64,000 nt of DNA from an uncultured Clostridia bacterium (lineage in GTDB: Bacteria; Bacillota; Clostridia; TANB77; CAG-508): the NCBI GenBank assembly GCA_934162205.1, contig CAKPIA010000004.1, positions 62,001 to 126,000 of the forward strand. The letters are read 5' to 3'. Shown in pieces: positions 44,837-54,748 of the stretch (the first letter of the stretch is position 1; the number at the start of each line of letters is the position of its first letter). A program made the translations under genes and the position numbers. The notes below the pieces were generated by a model, which saw only the letters and a program-made list of their open reading frames with translations, searched no databases and was not told the DNA's origin.

Positions 44837-44868
44837 AAAAAATCCTTAGCTTTTGCTAGGGATTTTTT
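44837..44868 (+). terminator. terminator after the pilin genes
   Basis: AAAATCCTTAGC pairs with GCTAGGGATTTT (one mismatch/G-T) and a T run follows. It separates pilins from the channel genes. Confidence 0.8.
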
Positions 44869-45037
44869 ATGTTTAGTGGATAATAAAGTTTTTTTAAACA
44901 TAGTTATGTAAAATAACATTATTACAAATACATTACACATATATTAAAAATATATTAAATTGTGTTGTTTTATTACATTTTATGTGTTTTTTTGTTATAA
45001 TATATAAAGAAGTATAATGTTTTTAAGGAGGATTCAA

Positions 45038-45385
45038 ATGGGAACATATGGTATTCCAAGAAATGTAAAAGGTGAAGGAAGAATATTATTTATATTTTCA
45101 ACAAAAGCGTTGATATATACAGCTATAGGAGCAACAATTGGATTTGTAATATTTTATATCTTAAAATTTATCAAGTTAGGATTTATAGGAATTATTTTAG
45201 CTATTATATTTGCAATATTAGGCTTTTGTATAGGAACATTTAAAGTGCCAAATAATAATTCATTTGAATTAACTAAAAAAACAGGTGGAGAAAATATTGA
45301 TGAAATAATAAAAAGAGCTATAAAATTTAAAATACAAAAGAATAAATTATATGTATATACAAAGGAGGAAAAGAAGAATGACTAA
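45038..45385 (+). CDS. PrgI-family T4SS membrane protein
   Basis: 115 aa beginning MGTYGIPRNVKGEGRILFIF, the typical PrgI start. Two hydrophobic helices (~22-45 and ~50-72) are followed by a soluble tail with YVYTKEEKK. I use ATG 45038 because TAAGGAGG lies just upstream and inside the longer frame. Its end overlaps the next gene by 8 bp, tying it to the VirB4 N-domain gene. A TATAAT lies about 40 bp before it. Confidence 0.85.
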   Translation: MGTYGIPRNVKGEGRILFIFSTKALIYTAIGATIGFVIFYILKFIKLGFIGIILAIIFAILGFCIGTFKVPNNNSFELTKKTGGENIDEIIKRAIKFKIQKNKLYVYTKEEKKND

Positions 45386-46589
45386 TTACAATAATGATCA
45401 ATTTTTAAATATATTAATTTATATATTAATAGGAATGTGTGTTATATTATTTGCATTAATGACAATATTCATAATAATAAAATTAAAAAATAGAACAACA
45501 GTAAAAAATAATGAAAAATCGAAAAGTACAACAGAAAATACTCAAAAAAGTTCAACATCTTATTCTCAATATGGTAAGCAATCAATATTTAATTTTATGG
45601 AATTTAATCAAGTAAAGGATAATATGATAATACAAAAAAATGGTGAAAGATTTTTAATGGTTGTTGGATGCCAGGGAGTTAATTATGATTTGATGTCTGG
45701 AGTTGAAAAGTCAGCTGTTGAGGATGGATTTGTACAATTTTTAAATACATTAAGACATCCTATTCAAATATATATTCAAACAAGATCAGTTAATTTAAAG
45801 GGAAGTATAAATACATATAAAGAAAGACTAGATGATATAAAAAAAGAATTAGATAATATGAAAAAACGTTATGAAGATATGCAAGAAGCAGGAAATTATT
45901 CTAAGAATGAAATTGAAAAACTTTATTATGAAATAACAAAACAAACTAATTTATATGAATATGGAAAAGATGTTATATATAATACAGAAAAAATGAGTAC
46001 GAATAAAAGTATATCTGCAAAACAATATTATATAATAGTTCCATACTATGCATCAGAGTTAGGAAGTAATCAATTTGATAAAGCAGAAATAGAAAATTTG
46101 TCATTTTCTGAGTTGTATACAAGATGTCAATCAATAATAAGAACTTTAGGTGTTTGTGGTGTTAATGGAAAAATTCTTAATTCCATAGAACTTGCAGAGT
46201 TGTTATATATTGCATATAACAGAGATGAAGCTGAAGTTTTTGAAATTTCCAGAGCTTTAGAGGCTGGTTGTGATGAAATGTATTCAACTGCACCAGAAGT
46301 ATTAGATAAAAAAATGAAAACTTTAGATAAAAAGATACATGATGAAGCAATGCTAAAAGCACAAACGACAGTAGACGAAGTACAAGATGAAAAAAGAATG
46401 GAAATAATGAGAAAAGAAAAATCAATGGATGAATTAATAGATGATTTGGCAATGTCTATAATAGAAGAAAATAGAGAATATTTAGGTGATGATATTGTAG
46501 ATGAAGCAAAAAATAAAATAAGTAAAAATTCTAAAAAAGAAGGAGGAAAAGCTGATGAAAAGAAAAAAACAACAACAAGAAAATCTTAA
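45378..46589 (+). CDS. separate VirB4/TraC N-terminal domain protein
   Basis: The 403-aa protein begins with one membrane helix (ILIYILIGMCVILFALMTIFI), a Ser/Thr/Gln linker, then the VirB4 N-domain: FMEFNQVKDNMIIQKNGERF, LMVVGCQGVNYDLMSGVE and HPIQIYIQTRSVNL. A long coiled-coil and an acidic/basic tail follow. It contains no Walker motifs; these are in the next gene. The start has AAGGAGG. The 35-bp overlap with the ATPase gene includes that gene's own ribosome binding site, so this is a true gene split, not a frameshift. Confidence 0.8.
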   Translation: MTNYNNDQFLNILIYILIGMCVILFALMTIFIIIKLKNRTTVKNNEKSKSTTENTQKSSTSYSQYGKQSIFNFMEFNQVKDNMIIQKNGERFLMVVGCQGVNYDLMSGVEKSAVEDGFVQFLNTLRHPIQIYIQTRSVNLKGSINTYKERLDDIKKELDNMKKRYEDMQEAGNYSKNEIEKLYYEITKQTNLYEYGKDVIYNTEKMSTNKSISAKQYYIIVPYYASELGSNQFDKAEIENLSFSELYTRCQSIIRTLGVCGVNGKILNSIELAELLYIAYNRDEAEVFEISRALEAGCDEMYSTAPEVLDKKMKTLDKKIHDEAMLKAQTTVDEVQDEKRMEIMRKEKSMDELIDDLAMSIIEENREYLGDDIVDEAKNKISKNSKKEGGKADEKKKTTTRKS

Positions 46590-48513
46590 AATGTTAGAAA
46601 AAGAAAATGAAAAAGAAATCTTTGAATTAAAAAAGAAAACATTAAAAGAATTAATTGCTCCTTCTGGAATTGATGCGACAAATATAGATCACTTAGAAAT
46701 AATATCAAATGTAAAAAGATTTGCACGTACTTTTTTTGTATCAGAGCTTCCAAGAATGTGTACTTTTCCAGAACTTTTTAGAGATTTATACTTCTTTGGT
46801 GATGTAAATACATCAATATACATAAATCCAATATCAGAGGCAAGATCTCAAAATGAATTAAATAGAGTAATAAATGAAATTGAAACAGAAAGAATTGTGG
46901 CATCTGATAGAGGCAATATTAATAGAGAAAGTGATTTAAGCCAAAAGAGATATGAAACAGAACAATTAAGAGATGAAATTGCAGCAGGATTTAATAAATT
47001 ATTTGAAGCTTCAATAATATCAACACTTTTTGCATATAATTTAGAGGATTTAAATAGATACACAAATTTATTGTCTACTGAAATGTCAAAATCATTAGTT
47101 GGTATAAGAAGTGCTTGGGCAATGCAGGAAGATGGTTTTAAATCTAACTTACCATTAATGGAAAACAAAATAAAAAAAGTACATACATTTGACAGAAGAT
47201 CAATGGCAACAGTATTTCCATTTACAACTTCAGAAGTAGGACATCCTACGGGTGTACCACTTGGATTTAATAAGCAAACTGGAACTCCAATATTATTTGA
47301 TAATTTTCATTCATCACTTACTAATTATAATATGGTTATATTTGCAAAATCTGGTGCTGGTAAATCTGTAACAATGAAAACTTTAATTTCTAGATCTTCT
47401 GTACTTATGGGAATAGAAAACTTAGCTCTAGATGCTGAAGGGGAGTATACAATTGTTGCTGAAGCTTTGGGAGGAATAAATGTTGTATTAAGCCCTAATT
47501 CAAAAACAGTAATAAATCTATTTGATATAGAGATGGAAACTGTTAAAGATGAAATAACAGGAAGAAATAGGGCTGTTGTTAATGTTGAAAACAAAGTAGA
47601 AGATGTTACTCAGGCATTACTTACAATGGCTAGGGGTAGTACAAGAAGTCAAGATGTTAACGAACTTACAAAACAAATTATTGCTGAATCTGTTGCAGAA
47701 GAATATGCAGCAATAGGAATAACAAATGACCCTAATAGTTTATATGAACAAAGTAATAATTTTGGTATACAAGATGGATTATATAGAAAGAAAAAATTAA
47801 TGCCTACAATAGGTTCTTGGTATAAAAGAATAGAAAAAAAGGCTGCTGAAAACAAAAATATAGATTATAATTTCCATTATAGTTACCTTTTGAAGGTTAT
47901 GAAACAATACATAAGAGAATATGATGGACAAATGGCGTATTTTGATGGACAATCTACATTTGAATTACTAGAAAGTTCACCATTTATAAATTTGGATATT
48001 TCTCAGTTGGAAGAAAGATTTGCTAGACCATTAGCCCAACAAATATTACTTTCATGGATATGGGAAAAATATGTTAAGAAAAATAGTGAGGATAGAACCA
48101 AAGCTACTAAAAAAAGAGTTATAGTTGATGAGGCTTGGATGTTACTTCCATATCCAGAAGCTGTAGATTTCTTAAACACAATGGCTAGACGTGCTAGAAA
48201 AAGAAATGTTTCTTTGGCAATTATTTCTCAAAGATTTCAAGATTTTTATGAGAAACCAGAAGCTCAAGCTGTTTTAACATCATCTGATACGAAATTATTT
48301 TTAGCACAAGATAAATCAGAAATACAATATTTAAAAGAAGTATTTAAATTAAGTGAAGGAGAAGCAAATTTCTTAGTAACTTGTATGAAAGGTGAAGGAC
48401 TTTTAAAAGTAGGAGCAGACTCCGCAATATTACAAATAACACCAACAAATAAGGAATTTGAATTTGTTGAAACAAACTTAAATAAACTTGTGAAAATGAA
48501 AAAAAATAGTTAG
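46555..48513 (+). CDS. VirB4-type T4SS ATPase
   Basis: The 652-aa protein carries Walker A FAKSGAGKSVTMKTLI, LALDAEGEYTIVAEALGG, Walker B RVIVDEAWMLLPYPEAVDFL and AIISQRFQDFY, the standard VirB4/TraC ATPase series. It powers assembly and transport of the secretion channel. The N-domain is in the preceding gene. Unlike the VirB4 near gyrA it reads in one uninterrupted frame and contains no in-frame CGG. AAGGAGG lies before its ATG. Confidence 0.92.
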   Translation: MKRKKQQQENLKMLEKENEKEIFELKKKTLKELIAPSGIDATNIDHLEIISNVKRFARTFFVSELPRMCTFPELFRDLYFFGDVNTSIYINPISEARSQNELNRVINEIETERIVASDRGNINRESDLSQKRYETEQLRDEIAAGFNKLFEASIISTLFAYNLEDLNRYTNLLSTEMSKSLVGIRSAWAMQEDGFKSNLPLMENKIKKVHTFDRRSMATVFPFTTSEVGHPTGVPLGFNKQTGTPILFDNFHSSLTNYNMVIFAKSGAGKSVTMKTLISRSSVLMGIENLALDAEGEYTIVAEALGGINVVLSPNSKTVINLFDIEMETVKDEITGRNRAVVNVENKVEDVTQALLTMARGSTRSQDVNELTKQIIAESVAEEYAAIGITNDPNSLYEQSNNFGIQDGLYRKKKLMPTIGSWYKRIEKKAAENKNIDYNFHYSYLLKVMKQYIREYDGQMAYFDGQSTFELLESSPFINLDISQLEERFARPLAQQILLSWIWEKYVKKNSEDRTKATKKRVIVDEAWMLLPYPEAVDFLNTMARRARKRNVSLAIISQRFQDFYEKPEAQAVLTSSDTKLFLAQDKSEIQYLKEVFKLSEGEANFLVTCMKGEGLLKVGADSAILQITPTNKEFEFVETNLNKLVKMKKNS

Positions 48514-48524
48514 AGGAGTTTATA

Positions 48525-51095
48525 ATGAAATTACTAAAAAATGAAAAAATGACTCAAAAGATAATAATAATGCTATTAGTTATTTTAAGTTTTAATTTTA
48601 TATTTTCTAGTTATTCTCAAGCAAAAGTTGATGATGTTTTAGTTAAACCTATAAGAACTTTTGTGCTATGGCTAGGTGATGGTGTATTACAATTATTACA
48701 AGAAAATTTAATGGGAGAAGAAGCGATAATTGAAGGATATAGTGACTATAGAAGAAGAATAAATGAGGATAATGTTGATAATGCACAGTCGATACCAGAA
48801 GCAGTGTTAGCGGGGTTAGGAGATGCTTTTGGTAAACTTCCATTTGGAAAATCTATACAAGGATGGATTGATGGAGAAATTAATGGTAGTGATGGTTATA
48901 CAGGACCAGTAGTTTTAGTAAAATATTCAGTTCCTGCAATTGTATCAAATAAAATACCTGCATTTGATGTTGATTTTTTTAATCCTATGGAAACAGAAGA
49001 AGGAAAACCAAAATCAACAGCATACGTGTTAAAAAGAGTTGTGCAAAAATGGTATGTAATATTAAGAGATATTGCATTAGTTGTATTATTATCAACATTA
49101 GTTTATATAGGTATAAAAATAATATTATCAAGTAGTTCAGAAGATAAAGCTAAATATAAAACAAAAATTATAAATTGGATAACAGCATTGGCATTATTAT
49201 TTACATTACAATATATAATGGCAATTACTTTATATATAGCAGATATAGTAACAGATGCGTTAACTCCAGATAGTAGTTCTTATGCAGGAAATTATGAAAG
49301 CTCTTCTAGTTCTGATCTTGTAAATGGAAGTGTATATACATATAATGGTGAAGGATATGATGCATATTTATCAGTAATAAGAACACTAGCAGAAATGTCA
49401 GAAACTTCTAAGTATCAATTGGGATATACTTTAATGTATGCTGCATTGATAGTAATAATTATTATGTTTTCTTTTGTATATTTAAAAAGGACAATATATA
49501 TAGCATTTTTAACAATGATAGCACCATTGATTGCGGTTACATATCCATTAGACAAAGAAAAAGATGGAAAATCTCAGGCATTTGATTTTTGGCTAAAAGA
49601 ATATATGTTTAATATAATTATGCAAATAGTACATTTATTGATATACTTTATGTTTATAGGTTCAGCTATAGATTTAGCTCAAGAAAACATAATATATGGA
49701 ATAATTGCAATGGGAATGATTATACCTTCAGAAAAAATAATTAGAAAAATGTTTAATTTAGAAAAAGCTGGAAGTGATAGTGCCCTAAGTTCAAGTGGAT
49801 TCTTTGAAGGAGCATTAACTGCATCTGCTTTAAATAAATTATCTAGTATTGGAAAAGGATCAAAAGGTGGAAATAGTAATCAAGATAAATTAGGAGACGG
49901 TACTGATAAAAGTGATACAAGCGTTAGAAGTGCAGATCCATTTGAAGTAGGAGAAGTAAATAATAGATTAGGAAGTGAGAATAATTCAGATGGAATTGAT
50001 TTTTCTGATAGTAATGTAGGAAATGATACTGGTGATGAAAATTCTTCTGATTATGATTTTGATTTAAATCCAGGAATAACTGGAGGAAATAATAATCCAA
50101 GTAATAATGGACTAGATTTAGATCCATTTAAAGATGTAAAACCTAATTCTACTTCAGAAAATAACGGTTCTGGAGTTGATAGTTCGGCGAATAATGATTC
50201 AACAGTGGATAAATCAACAGAAACTAAGAAAAAACAAATAAAGGGATTTAAAAAGGTAGCTAGAGGATTAGGGGCCGTTGGTAAAAAATATTACAAACCT
50301 ATTGGTATGGGAGCATTGAAAATTGCTGGTCTTGGAATGGGAGCAGCAGTTGGAGGAACAATTGGATTAGCTTCTACAATAGCAACAGGAAATATTAATA
50401 ATTTAGGAAAATTTACAGGAGGAGGAATGGCCGCAGGAGCAGGAGCAGTGCATTTAGCAACAAATGCTGCTATGGCTTTAGGGAAAAATGTAAAAAGAGC
50501 AGCTACTGATGTATCAGATACATATAGAATTGGCGCAAATAATATGACAGAAAAAGAATATCAAGATAAAGTTTTAATACCAAGATTAAAAAAGAGTAAT
50601 GATAAAAATCCTGAAATCAAAAGTAAATATGAGAGAGAGTTTGGAGATACTAAATTAATGAAATCTTCAACTAGAGATGAAATGTATAAAGCAGGTATTA
50701 TAGATGAAAGCATGATAATAAAAGCTTTAAAAGAAAAACAAAAATCTAACATAAGCGATACTGAATTGGTAAGAGATGCTATTTTAGCATCAGGTGTTAA
50801 AAATTATAAAGATATGGAATCTGTTGAAAAACGTATTATCAAAAACCTAGAAGGAAAAGGTGTATTTGATAAATTAGTTGAAAAAATGGAAAAAGAAGGC
50901 AAATTTAAAACATTAGATAAAAAATTAGAAAGCAAATATCAAAAAATAGAGAAAGACAATAAATTAAATTCAAAAGAGAAAAAAGAAGAGAAACTTAAAA
51001 TACGTAAGATAGAAGTAAATAAAATGATTGAAAAGGAAAAATCTAAAGTTGTAGAAAAAGAAGTAAAAAGAATAGAAAAATTATCAGGAATATAA
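48525..51095 (+). CDS. VirB6/TrbL-like channel protein with long cytoplasmic tail (A)
   Basis: The 856-aa protein has a signal peptide (~10-35), an extracellular region, and about six membrane helices at ~170-420. The loop GIKIILSSSSEDKAKYKTK resembles the pilin loop, and PLIAVTYPLDKEKDGKSQAF precedes FDFWLKEYMFNIIMQ. A Ser/Asp/Asn-rich linker (~430-570), a Gly/Ala-rich segment (GMGAAVGGTIGLAS) and a charged helical tail follow. It is a VirB6/TrbL pore candidate. It is paralogous to the next gene over both the membrane core and the tail (TYRIG...KEYQ...IPRLKK). Confidence 0.8.
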   Translation: MKLLKNEKMTQKIIIMLLVILSFNFIFSSYSQAKVDDVLVKPIRTFVLWLGDGVLQLLQENLMGEEAIIEGYSDYRRRINEDNVDNAQSIPEAVLAGLGDAFGKLPFGKSIQGWIDGEINGSDGYTGPVVLVKYSVPAIVSNKIPAFDVDFFNPMETEEGKPKSTAYVLKRVVQKWYVILRDIALVVLLSTLVYIGIKIILSSSSEDKAKYKTKIINWITALALLFTLQYIMAITLYIADIVTDALTPDSSSYAGNYESSSSSDLVNGSVYTYNGEGYDAYLSVIRTLAEMSETSKYQLGYTLMYAALIVIIIMFSFVYLKRTIYIAFLTMIAPLIAVTYPLDKEKDGKSQAFDFWLKEYMFNIIMQIVHLLIYFMFIGSAIDLAQENIIYGIIAMGMIIPSEKIIRKMFNLEKAGSDSALSSSGFFEGALTASALNKLSSIGKGSKGGNSNQDKLGDGTDKSDTSVRSADPFEVGEVNNRLGSENNSDGIDFSDSNVGNDTGDENSSDYDFDLNPGITGGNNNPSNNGLDLDPFKDVKPNSTSENNGSGVDSSANNDSTVDKSTETKKKQIKGFKKVARGLGAVGKKYYKPIGMGALKIAGLGMGAAVGGTIGLASTIATGNINNLGKFTGGGMAAGAGAVHLATNAAMALGKNVKRAATDVSDTYRIGANNMTEKEYQDKVLIPRLKKSNDKNPEIKSKYEREFGDTKLMKSSTRDEMYKAGIIDESMIIKALKEKQKSNISDTELVRDAILASGVKNYKDMESVEKRIIKNLEGKGVFDKLVEKMEKEGKFKTLDKKLESKYQKIEKDNKLNSKEKKEEKLKIRKIEVNKMIEKEKSKVVEKEVKRIEKLSGI

Positions 51096-51109
51096 AAGGA
51101 GGATAAGAA

Positions 51110-53815
51110 ATGCTACAAATAAAAAATTTTTTTAAAAAGTTCATAATAGCATTAATGGTTATAATAATGATATTTTGCTTTATTATACCATCTTATTCTC
51201 ATGCAGCCTCAATAAAATCAGTTTTAACAAATGGTTTTCAAACTTTTATGTTTTGGCTTTCTGATGGAGTATTATCAATAGCTGAAGATGTATTTACAGG
51301 TCATAATCATGCATATGATGATTCTACTTATTTGATTGGCGGAAGTGAAGCTGATGCAGTTGAGGGAAATACTTATGATATAAAATATGGAGTTGGTGTA
51401 ATTGTAAGTGGAACACTTCCATTTTTTGATATAGATTTTATTAATCCAATGGAAGATCAAACAATTACTAATGAAACAGAAGACACATATGATGCAAAAG
51501 CATTTCTTGCAATTTATGGAAAAATTAAGGATGAAATTTCTAGAGAGATTGATTATACAGGCGAACATTATTCGGAATGGCAAGATTCTTGTAGTGATCC
51601 CAATGTAAATGAAGATCCTGTTTTACCAAGTATTTTAACAGAAAATCAAATGGAGGCTCTTAATGCAACAGAAGTTTGTACATTGCAAAATAAGATCAAT
51701 CAAATTCGTACTAGACAAAGATATGTGGATACAGGAAATCCATTTAATGGAAATGATGATGCTGGAACTCAAAGATCATTTGAGAGTTTAATTAGTGAAC
51801 AATTTTATACAGAAGTAAACGAAATTTGGGAAGAAAAGTATGGAGAGAAATTTTATGATGATCAAAATCCATCAAACTCTTCTGATTGGCATAATGTTTT
51901 TTATTCTGAAAGTACAGATGATGCAGCGATATATGAAAAATATACTACAGAAAATTCATTAAAAACAGAAGAATTAAAAAGTTTATTTCAAAAAATGGAG
52001 CCAGTTATACAAAAAATATATGAAGACTCTTGTGAGACTAAAACAATACAATCAACAGCTAAAATATTGGCACCAACTGTAGGAAAATATTATGCTATAT
52101 TAAGAACAATATCACTTATTGCATTATTATCTGTAATGGTATATATAGGAATAAAAATAATAATAAGTAGTACAGCTGGAGAAAAAGCGAAATACAAAGA
52201 AAAGTTAGTAAATGTATTTGTAGCTCTTTGTATATTATTTGTAATGCAATATATTATAGCAATATTTTTATATGTTTTAGATTTATTTAATCAGGCTTTA
52301 AAAAATTTTGTTATTACATCTGATGGTAATGATGCACTTATGACTGCAATAAGGACAAAAGCAGATATTGCAAAATCAACAAAGGCAATATTGACATATA
52401 CGGTTTTATATGTTGCTTTAGTTATAATGACAGCAATATTTACAATAATGTATGTAAAAAGGATGATAATGATGATTTTGTTAACTGTAATTTCACCAGC
52501 AGTTGCAGTTACATATCCAATTGATAAAGAAAATGACGGAAAAGCACAAGCATTTGAATTTTGGTTTAAAGAATTTGTATTTAATATATTAATACAACCG
52601 GTACATTTAATTCTATATGTAATATTTGTGTCATCCGCTATGACATTAGTTGATAATGGAAACTTTTTCTGGGCTTTAGCAGTTTTAATGTTTATGACTC
52701 AAGCTGAAAGAATAATTAGAAAAATGTTTGGAATAAATGGAGAAACATTACCAGATTCAAAATCAAGTATAGCAGGAATGGCAATGGCTGCTTCTGCGGT
52801 AAAGAAAATGGCTGGAAAATTAAAATCAGTAGCACTAAAAGGAGGAAAAACAGGTTCTTCAGCTAGTGGTAGTGACGAAACAAAAATCAGACAAAAAAGT
52901 ATAGAAGATTATAATGAAGAAAGAACTAATAATAAAGCAGAAAAAAATCAAGAAGAAAAAGAAGAAAAAGAAACTAATAGACTTCGACTAAAAGATGAAG
53001 AAAATACAATGAAAGAAAACAAAAAAGAACAAGATAAACAAGAAAATAAAGAACAAGCAGAAAAACAAGAAAAAGAAAATGATGAAATTAATAAAAAAGT
53101 TGGTAGTAAAATTAAAGAAAAAACCATTAAAGGACTTAAAGGTGCAAAAAGAGTTGCTAAAATATATGGTGGAAAAGTATTTACTGCAAAAAATGCAGGA
53201 AAATTAGCACAATTAGCAGGAAAAGTTGCATTAGGAGCTACTGGTGGTGCTATAGGTTTATCTGCTGCAATAGCAACTGGTGATCCTAAAAAAATAGACA
53301 ATTATGTAGCAAGAGGAGTAATGGCTGGTAGTGGTATTGCTGGATTTACTGGTCAAGTAGCTAAAAAGGTAACTAAAACAGCTAAAGATATAGGAACAAC
53401 ATATAGAATAGGATATAATGGATGGACAGATAAAGAATATCAAGAGAATGTTGTAATTCCTAAATTAAAAAAACAAAATGCAAGAAATATGGAAGTTAGA
53501 GATAAATATGAAAGAGAATTAGGAAATACAGATTATTTGGATTCTAAGGAAAGAGATGCATTATATGAAGCTGGAATCATTGATGAAAATAAAATAATAG
53601 ATGCATTGAAACAATATGAAAGAGATGGAATAAGCAAAAATGAAATGGTACAAAATGCATTAATTGCTTCAAGAATAAAAGATAGAAAAGATTTTGAAGC
53701 TAGAGAAAAACAATTAAGAAGAATTCTTGAAAAACAAGGATTAAAAGAAAAAGAATTAGAAAAGACTCTTAATACTAGAATGAAACGTATAAGTGAATTG
53801 AGTGGTATTAACTAG
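51110..53815 (+). CDS. VirB6/TrbL-like channel protein with long cytoplasmic tail (B)
   Basis: This 901-aa paralogue of the preceding protein has a signal peptide, a larger extracellular domain (~40-320, rich in Asp/Glu/Asn with several Cys such as WQDSCSD and EVCTLQN), then the membrane core with GIKIIISSTAGEKAKYKEK, PAVAVTYPIDKENDGKAQAF and EFWFKEFVFNILIQ. It ends with a very charged Lys/Glu linker and a helical tail (KEYQENVVIPKLKKQ). Tandem VirB6 paralogues may form a hetero-oligomeric pore. AAGGAGG lies upstream; the gene starts 15 bp after its partner. Confidence 0.8.
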   Translation: MLQIKNFFKKFIIALMVIIMIFCFIIPSYSHAASIKSVLTNGFQTFMFWLSDGVLSIAEDVFTGHNHAYDDSTYLIGGSEADAVEGNTYDIKYGVGVIVSGTLPFFDIDFINPMEDQTITNETEDTYDAKAFLAIYGKIKDEISREIDYTGEHYSEWQDSCSDPNVNEDPVLPSILTENQMEALNATEVCTLQNKINQIRTRQRYVDTGNPFNGNDDAGTQRSFESLISEQFYTEVNEIWEEKYGEKFYDDQNPSNSSDWHNVFYSESTDDAAIYEKYTTENSLKTEELKSLFQKMEPVIQKIYEDSCETKTIQSTAKILAPTVGKYYAILRTISLIALLSVMVYIGIKIIISSTAGEKAKYKEKLVNVFVALCILFVMQYIIAIFLYVLDLFNQALKNFVITSDGNDALMTAIRTKADIAKSTKAILTYTVLYVALVIMTAIFTIMYVKRMIMMILLTVISPAVAVTYPIDKENDGKAQAFEFWFKEFVFNILIQPVHLILYVIFVSSAMTLVDNGNFFWALAVLMFMTQAERIIRKMFGINGETLPDSKSSIAGMAMAASAVKKMAGKLKSVALKGGKTGSSASGSDETKIRQKSIEDYNEERTNNKAEKNQEEKEEKETNRLRLKDEENTMKENKKEQDKQENKEQAEKQEKENDEINKKVGSKIKEKTIKGLKGAKRVAKIYGGKVFTAKNAGKLAQLAGKVALGATGGAIGLSAAIATGDPKKIDNYVARGVMAGSGIAGFTGQVAKKVTKTAKDIGTTYRIGYNGWTDKEYQENVVIPKLKKQNARNMEVRDKYERELGNTDYLDSKERDALYEAGIIDENKIIDALKQYERDGISKNEMVQNALIASRIKDRKDFEAREKQLRRILEKQGLKEKELEKTLNTRMKRISELSGIN

Positions 53816-53823
53816 GAGGTATA

Positions 53824-54735
53824 GTGGTGTTAAAAATTAAGAGATATTTTAATAGAAATATAAAAAAAGTTTTAATTACTATATTGATTTTAGTTATGAT
53901 TATTATTTTTATACAAGTTTTGAATAAAATTGCAAAAGATAAAAAAAGTAATACTACAAATACTGAAATAGCTAAAAATAGTATTTCGGATGAACAAAGG
54001 ACAACAGCCATAACAAAAGATGTCATAGAAGAAGAAAAGAATACAGAAATTGTAAGCATTATTTCAGATTTTGTTAATAAATGTAATAACAAACAGCTAG
54101 AAGAAGCTTATAATATGCTTTCAACTGAATGTAAACAACAAGTATATCCATCAATAGAAAATTTTAAAAAGTCCTACTATGATATAGTATTTTCAACTCA
54201 AAAAGAAATTGATGTAAAATCTTGGATAATAAAAAATAATATATATACATACAAAGTTTCTTTTACAGAAGATTTAATGGCAAATAAAAATGCAAAACAA
54301 ACAGAGGATTATTATTCCATTGTAAAAGAAAATGCTGAAAACAAATTAAATATTAATGGGTTTATAGGTAGTAGACAAATTAATAAAGAAAAAATGATAA
54401 ATAATATAAACATTAAAATAAAAAAAGTATATACATATATGGAATATGAAGATTATGATATAGAAATAAATAATAACCTTAATAATAAAATAATTTTAGA
54501 TACTAAAGAAAAAACAACAACAATGTATATAGCTGATAGTAATGGTAATAAATATTATTCGAAGAATTACCAATTATCAAAATTTGATTTAGAAATAAAT
54601 GCAAAAAGTAGTAAAGAGTTAAATATATCTTTTAATAAAGGTTATAACTCAAATGTTACTGTAAAGAAAATAGGATTTTTAAATATACAAGAGATTAATA
54701 ATAAAAAAGATAATAAAATAGAAATAGACTTGTAA
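53824..54735 (+). CDS. VirB8/TcpC-like bitopic protein
   Basis: The ~303-aa protein has a basic N-terminus, one membrane helix (VLITILILVMIIIFIQVL) and an extracellular domain containing an NTF2-like fold candidate (EIVSIISDFVNKCNNKQLEEAY followed by CKQQVYPSIENFKKSYYD), then a beta-rich half. Bitopic NTF2-like proteins of this kind are VirB8/TcpC assembly factors. The first GTG (53824) is close to TAGGAGGT; the second GTG (53827) has better spacing. Family identity rests on layout and context. Confidence 0.6.
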   Translation: MVLKIKRYFNRNIKKVLITILILVMIIIFIQVLNKIAKDKKSNTTNTEIAKNSISDEQRTTAITKDVIEEEKNTEIVSIISDFVNKCNNKQLEEAYNMLSTECKQQVYPSIENFKKSYYDIVFSTQKEIDVKSWIIKNNIYTYKVSFTEDLMANKNAKQTEDYYSIVKENAENKLNINGFIGSRQINKEKMINNINIKIKKVYTYMEYEDYDIEINNNLNNKIILDTKEKTTTMYIADSNGNKYYSKNYQLSKFDLEINAKSSKELNISFNKGYNSNVTVKKIGFLNIQEINNKKDNKIEIDL

Positions 54736-54748
54736 AGAGGTGATATAA

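Noticed and set aside
46555..46589. Possible frameshift between the VirB4 N-domain gene and the VirB4 ATPase gene
   Set aside because: The 35-bp overlap carries an AAGGAGG site and ATG for the second gene, and there is no CGG. It is a normal coupled gene pair.
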